Positions 4,985 through 7,246 of a stretch of DNA of 7,246 nucleotides are shown in pieces. The stretch lies in NCBI RefSeq assembly GCF_039521565.1, contig NZ_BAAACP010000035.1:1-7246 (forward strand), read 5' to 3'. A model generated the notes under the pieces. That model searched no databases, was not told the origin of the DNA, and was given only the letters and a program-made list of their open reading frames with translations. The position numbers were made by a program, and so were the translations under genes. Positions within the stretch are counted from its first letter, which is position 1. The number at the start of each line of letters is the position of its first letter. The DNA is from Paraclostridium tenue. Lineage in GTDB: Bacteria; Bacillota; Clostridia; Peptostreptococcales; Peptostreptococcaceae.

Positions 4985-5347
4985 CTATTTTGATTTTACT
5001 ATATCTAATATATTATTTATTGCCTCTCTTTGTTTCTCTGTTACTTGTATATCATTCTTATCAGCAACTAATTCTTTAGTTCTTGATATAATTTTATTGA
5101 CCATTTCCATATCTTTTTCATTACAATCTACATTAATATATAATTCATTATAATCATAATTGTAATCTAATTCCATAGCACCAAATGCCTCATAAAATTC
5201 AACAAACATATCTCTACTATCAGAGTTAATTTCTTTTATTGCAACAGCATTTAAATTAAATTCTTCTGTTAATGTTGATATTAACTTTATGTAATCATTT
5301 AGATTTCCTAACTTAGTGTCTTTTGCTACAAGTATTTTTTTACTCAT
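4985..5347 (-). CDS. Small acidic helical protein, unknown function
   Basis: The product has 120 residues starting MSKKILVAKD, and I do not recognise it. It is soluble and acidic, with an acidic aromatic stretch ELDYNYDYNELYINVD near 59-74 and helices at both ends; the last runs TEKQREAINNILDIVKSK. An upstream in-frame ATG at 5386 would add 13 residues. I reject it because the best promoter, with its -10 at 5377-5382, overlaps that codon and would start the mRNA near 5370. AGAGG seven bases before 5347 supports the shorter form. The gene has its own promoter and terminator, and a 70-bp-spaced direct repeat lies upstream. Confidence 0.82.
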   Translation of the reverse strand: MSKKILVAKDTKLGNLNDYIKLISTLTEEFNLNAVAIKEINSDSRDMFVEFYEAFGAMELDYNYDYNELYINVDCNEKDMEMVNKIISRTKELVADKNDIQVTEKQREAINNILDIVKSK

Positions 5348-5376
5348 ATTTTTACCTCTTTCATCATTTTTTACAC

Positions 5377-5405
5377 ATTTTACCATCTAGTAAAAACTTA
5401 TACAA
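5377..5405 (-). promoter_or_regulatory. Promoter of the 120-aa gene
   Basis: On the minus strand TTGTAT (5405-5400) is followed after 17 bp by TAAAAT (5382-5377), with TG one base before the -10, giving an extended -10. The predicted start near 5370 leaves a leader of about 23 nt. It decides the start codon, since the more distal ATG would not be transcribed. Confidence 0.65.
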
Positions 5406-5415
5406 GTTTAAATTA

Positions 5416-5510
5416 TTATGTATTAAAGTTTGTAACATAAGAACTATCTATATATAAATAATAGATACAGATATATAGTAGGTACTTATGTATCAATATT
5501 TGTAACAATA
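5416..5510. repeat. Direct repeat of 25 bp, copies exactly 70 bp apart, upstream of the 120-aa gene
   Basis: Bases 5416-5440 and 5486-5510 share TTATGTAT, then AA, then TTTGTAACA, about 20 of 25 positions. They lie 11 and 81 bp upstream of the -35 of the 120-aa gene, good positions for an activator or for a looped repressor. No other copy was noticed. Confidence 0.55.
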
Positions 5511-5520
5511 AAATAGACAT

Positions 5521-5590
5521 AAAAAACAGCTACAAGAAACTAATACAAACTGAATAATTGTTCCAATTTGATTAAATCCCTGTAGCTGTT
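5521..5590 (-). terminator. Long-loop hairpin with U-tract, probable end of the 91/36/216-aa operon
   Basis: Ten bases, AACAGCTACA, at 5525-5534 pair with TGTAGCTGTT at 5581-5590 around a 46-nt loop that can form a smaller hairpin. On the minus strand the distal arm is followed by U. It is the first minus-strand terminator-like structure after the 216-aa gene, although about 350 bp away. Confidence 0.5.
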
Positions 5591-5940
5591 CCATTTACTT
5601 ATATTTATGTAATACTGTTTTAATATTTAAAGTTTGTTTATGTATTAATTTCTAATATAGATATTGTATTTTAATACAATATTAGGCTTTAGCCTATTTT
5701 CTTTACTAGACTTTGAATAGACTTATCCTTTCCTGAGCCTAAAGGCTTTTGTCTTTGACAAACAACTTTTTATTAATTGTTTTATCAAATTTATCATTCT
5801 CTTATTTAGCTGCTATTTTATACTGTTTATATTACTGTTGTCTTTCTATATATTATAGTACAGCTGAAAAAACCAATTTAAACTATGTTTTTGTAAATAA
5901 AGTTAATAGTTAAAAAGTAAACAAGTTTAAATTTAAGGCT
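5591..5940. other. 350-bp gene-free interval with a palindrome cluster
   Basis: The part 5660-5790 is a run of inverted repeats. ATATTGTATT-TT-AATACAATAT (5661-5682) abuts TAGGCT-TT-AGCCTA (5683-5696). Then come AGCCT-AA-AGGCT (5736-5747) and a long imperfect pair with outer arms TTTGA/TCAAA and inner arms AAACAA/TTGTTT (5754-5789). The remainder up to 5940 is plain A+T-rich DNA with no supported gene. Adjacent hairpins without a gene suggest a single-strand initiation site or a structured 3' tail of the 216-aa mRNA. Confidence 0.5.
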
Positions 5941-6591
5941 TTAGTTGTTTAACTTAATTACTTCTGTTATTAATGGTAAAATAGTTGTTGCAACTTTAGG
6001 ACCTTTTGTAAACAACCAAGTCATTGCTCCTTTTGCCTTTTCCCATTTCTCCCTTGGCTTTTCATCAGAGTTATTTAATTGTTCTAGTTCATTAATTTTA
6101 GCTAATATTTCTTGTAACTCTTCTTCCCCTAGGCTAATATCATCCTCAATTACATTTCTAGCCTCTTCAAATAATAATTTTACATCTACAGTATTACTGT
6201 TGTTATTATTATTTGAAAGATTATTGCTGTTAGTATTGCTACTGTGATTATCACTATGGTTGTGATTGTTATTATTAGTTACAAAGCTAACATTTGGTAC
6301 TGGTTGTTCTTTTGGCTGTTTTTTTTCATCTCTTAGCTTTGCTAAATGCCATTCTAATTTAGCTTTTATATTGTTTAAATTACTTCTATAATCTGCAGGG
6401 GTCTCAAACCTATTTCCATACATATCAAATGCAATATCCTCATAATCTAAATCTTTTTCTATATGATCTATATCACCTCTATATTTGGCAACTAATTCTT
6501 TTTGTAAATTTTCAGCCTCATAGAAATGATAGCATGTTGAGTTTAATTTTTCATCTATTCTCTTTATATCCTTTAAAATGCTTTCTTCCAT
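5941..6591 (-). CDS. Coiled-coil protein with Asn-rich linker and hydrophobic C-terminal helix, unknown function
   Basis: The product has 216 residues. Residues 1-92 are charged helix with coiled-coil character, broken by the segment DMYGNRFETPADYRS (56-70). Residues 106-133 are a low-complexity linker made almost only of N, S and H, including runs of four and five Asn. Residues 135-178 are an acidic helical pair (LLFEEARNVIEDD..EEELQEILAKINELEQ). Residues 182-212 are basic and then hydrophobic (WEKAKGAMTWLFTKGPKV, ATTILPLI), an amphipathic helix that could bind membrane. From memory this kind of C-terminal module recurs in uncharacterised Firmicutes proteins, some near defence genes, but I cannot name a family. 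AAGGAG eight bases before the ATG sets the start. It is the last gene of its operon, 20 bp after the 36-aa gene. Confidence 0.82.
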   Translation of the reverse strand: MEESILKDIKRIDEKLNSTCYHFYEAENLQKELVAKYRGDIDHIEKDLDYEDIAFDMYGNRFETPADYRSNLNNIKAKLEWHLAKLRDEKKQPKEQPVPNVSFVTNNNNHNHSDNHSSNTNSNNLSNNNNNSNTVDVKLLFEEARNVIEDDISLGEEELQEILAKINELEQLNNSDEKPREKWEKAKGAMTWLFTKGPKVATTILPLITEVIKLNN

Positions 6592-6611
6592 TAATCAATC
6601 TCCTTATGTAT

Positions 6612-6722
6612 CTATTTCTTAAATAAGCCCCTTAATACTAATATAATTGCAAATATTACCCCTAATAATTCTAACCCTTTGAGTATAGTTTTTAAATACA
6701 AATTCTCTGCTAAACTTTTCAT
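6612..6722 (-). CDS. 36-aa single-span membrane peptide
   Basis: The frame reads MKSLAENLYLKTILKGLELL, then GVIFAIILVLRGLFKK. A short N-terminal part leads into one hydrophobic helix (about 13-32) and a basic end, LRGLFKK. AGGAGG lies 11 bases before the ATG, a little far but strong. A TAG immediately before the ATG rules out a longer form. The gene sits 19 bp after the 91-aa stop and 20 bp before the 216-aa start, filling a gap expected to hold a gene in a tight operon. Size and topology match small membrane toxins, holin-like peptides or regulatory micropeptides; none can be chosen from sequence. Confidence 0.65.
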   Translation of the reverse strand: MKSLAENLYLKTILKGLELLGVIFAIILVLRGLFKK

Positions 6723-6741
6723 CTACTCTGTAGCCTCCTCT

Positions 6742-7017
6742 TTATTTTAAAGACAAGATTTCTTTGTGAAACTCATCTATACTATTTCTTAAATCTACTA
6801 ATAAATCATTATCTTCTCCTGTAGCATTTAGCCAATAGTAATCCTCTTCAAACTTCTCATATAATACCTCTATACTATGTACTTTTTCAATTATTCTACT
6901 ACTTGTATCTTCATTGGTTGCATTATTGTATTTCATACTCACTTTATACTTGAACTCTCTAATAGCTCTAGTATGTTCCTGAACTGTCCTGAGTAATTGT
7001 TTTATATCTTTATTCAT
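6742..7017 (-). CDS. Small helical protein, first gene of the leader-controlled operon
   Basis: The product has 91 residues and no recognised family. It is predicted all-helical: basic first helix (KDIKQLLRTVQEHTRAIREF, about 3-22), second helix about 38-60 with an acidic aromatic end (YEKFEEDYYWLNATGED), third helix about 70-91. It has no membrane segment. AGGAG five bases before the ATG fixes the start. No clear promoter lies directly upstream, so expression probably comes from the leader promoter near 268 through the structured RNA. With the 36-aa and 216-aa genes, spaced 19 and 20 bp, it forms one operon whose other products look membrane-associated. It could be an adaptor or antidote for them, which is only inference from gene order. 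Confidence 0.8.
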   Translation of the reverse strand: MNKDIKQLLRTVQEHTRAIREFKYKVSMKYNNATNEDTSSRIIEKVHSIEVLYEKFEEDYYWLNATGEDNDLLVDLRNSIDEFHKEILSLK

Positions 7018-7110
7018 TTATTATACTCCTATTTTTAATATTGTTATATAGTATTGTTTTTTGTTTTTATGATAGTCTGATTAGGATTGTTAGCAGAATT
7101 TGGCATCCCT

Positions 7111-7152
7111 CCCTCCTGACTTGAAATTCTTTAAAATTCCAAGTCAAGAGAG
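7111..7152 (-). ncRNA. 18-bp hairpin across the circle junction, 3' part of the structured RNA
   Basis: Bases 7111-7128 pair with 7135-7152, leaving a 6-nt loop at 7129-7134. Read as minus-strand RNA all 18 positions pair, three of them as G-U (7116/7147, 7112/7151, 7124/7139). Read as plus-strand RNA these three become A-C mismatches, so the minus strand is the functional orientation. The hairpin lies about 95-130 nt upstream of the start codon of the 91-aa gene. The outer arm lies in the duplicated end, which shows that the join is real. Confidence 0.65.
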
Positions 7153-7246
7153 GTATTTAGTTATAGTCATGACCAGTCATGCCCCTTCACTAGTATACCC
7201 ACTGTAACTTCACAATTACAGTAATCTGTTCAGTAATATTTCTATT
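7148..7246. repeat. Terminal redundancy, right copy
   Basis: Exact duplicate of bases 1-99. It should be removed before counting features or length. A genuine terminal repeat of a linear element is less likely, because an 18-bp hairpin stem spans the join and needs the two sides to be contiguous. Confidence 0.93.

Noticed and set aside
5348..5386. Longer start (13 extra residues) for the 120-aa protein
   Set aside because: The promoter -10 lies at 5377-5382 with a predicted mRNA start near 5370, and the ribosome binding site AGAGG serves the ATG at 5347.
5493..5594. 33-codon minus-strand frame encoding a hydrophobic peptide (MEQLQGFNQIG...)
   Set aside because: No ribosome binding site, and the arms of the 10-bp terminator-like hairpin account for much of its sequence. 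A membrane micropeptide remains possible but unsupported.
5945..6247. Plus-strand reading frame of 100 codons
   Set aside because: It is the complement of the 216-aa gene. Its Leu/Ser-rich tail is the mirror of the Asn-rich linker, and it has no ribosome binding site.
6429..6626. Plus-strand reading frame of 65 codons
   Set aside because: It overlaps the 216-aa gene and the intergenic gap before it, has no ribosome binding site, and is explained as antisense of a real gene.

Overview
The window is one complete small circular DNA molecule, almost certainly a plasmid, written with a redundant end. Bases 7148-7246 repeat bases 1-99 exactly, so the circle closes at about 7147 bp, and a long hairpin is complete only when the two ends are joined. 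The DNA is very A+T-rich, codon use favours AGA, ATA and TTA, and most genes have AGGAG-type ribosome binding sites and U-tailed terminators. This points to a low-GC Gram-positive host such as Clostridia. A fusobacterial host cannot be excluded from sequence alone.

All convincing genes lie on the minus strand, so transcription runs from high to low coordinates, and they fall into five units. (a) A structured noncoding leader starts near 268 on the minus strand, runs through the junction to about 7095, and precedes an operon of 91-aa, 36-aa (one membrane helix) and 216-aa (coiled coil, Asn-rich linker, hydrophobic C-terminus) proteins at 7017-5941. (b) A 120-aa acidic protein (5347-4985) has its own promoter and terminator. 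(c) An 86-aa acidic protein (4714-4454) has its own terminator. (d) A 210-aa helical protein (3498-2866) is followed by an orphan coding tail and a terminator. (e) A two-gene operon encodes a 213-aa DNA-binding protein (N-terminal helix-turn-helix, C-terminal ribbon-helix-helix) and a 284-aa protein with three membrane helices (2607-1104).

About 40 percent of the molecule is noncoding, and it is not featureless. The plus strand carries one well-supported transcript, a small RNA of about 125 nt (about 764-890). It has a near-consensus promoter, a 15-bp closing stem, and two internal hairpins with the same hexaloop. The block 3499-4453 holds a GC-rich patch, iteron-like GTAC repeats and GGTA/TACC inverted repeats, and is the best candidate for a replication origin. 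The block 5660-5790 is a run of palindromes.

I recognise no replication initiator, relaxase, recombinase, resistance gene or phage structural gene. The most informative system is the 213-aa protein. The sequence TCTACAAA-N3-TCTACA-N2-TGTAG sits in its promoter region and, in degraded form, three more times inside its own coding sequence as exact 66-bp (22-codon) tandem repeats. This suggests a self-contained binding-site and binder module, possibly a single-protein partition or copy-control system, with a membrane protein as operon partner. Product functions are otherwise unknown, and the entries say so.
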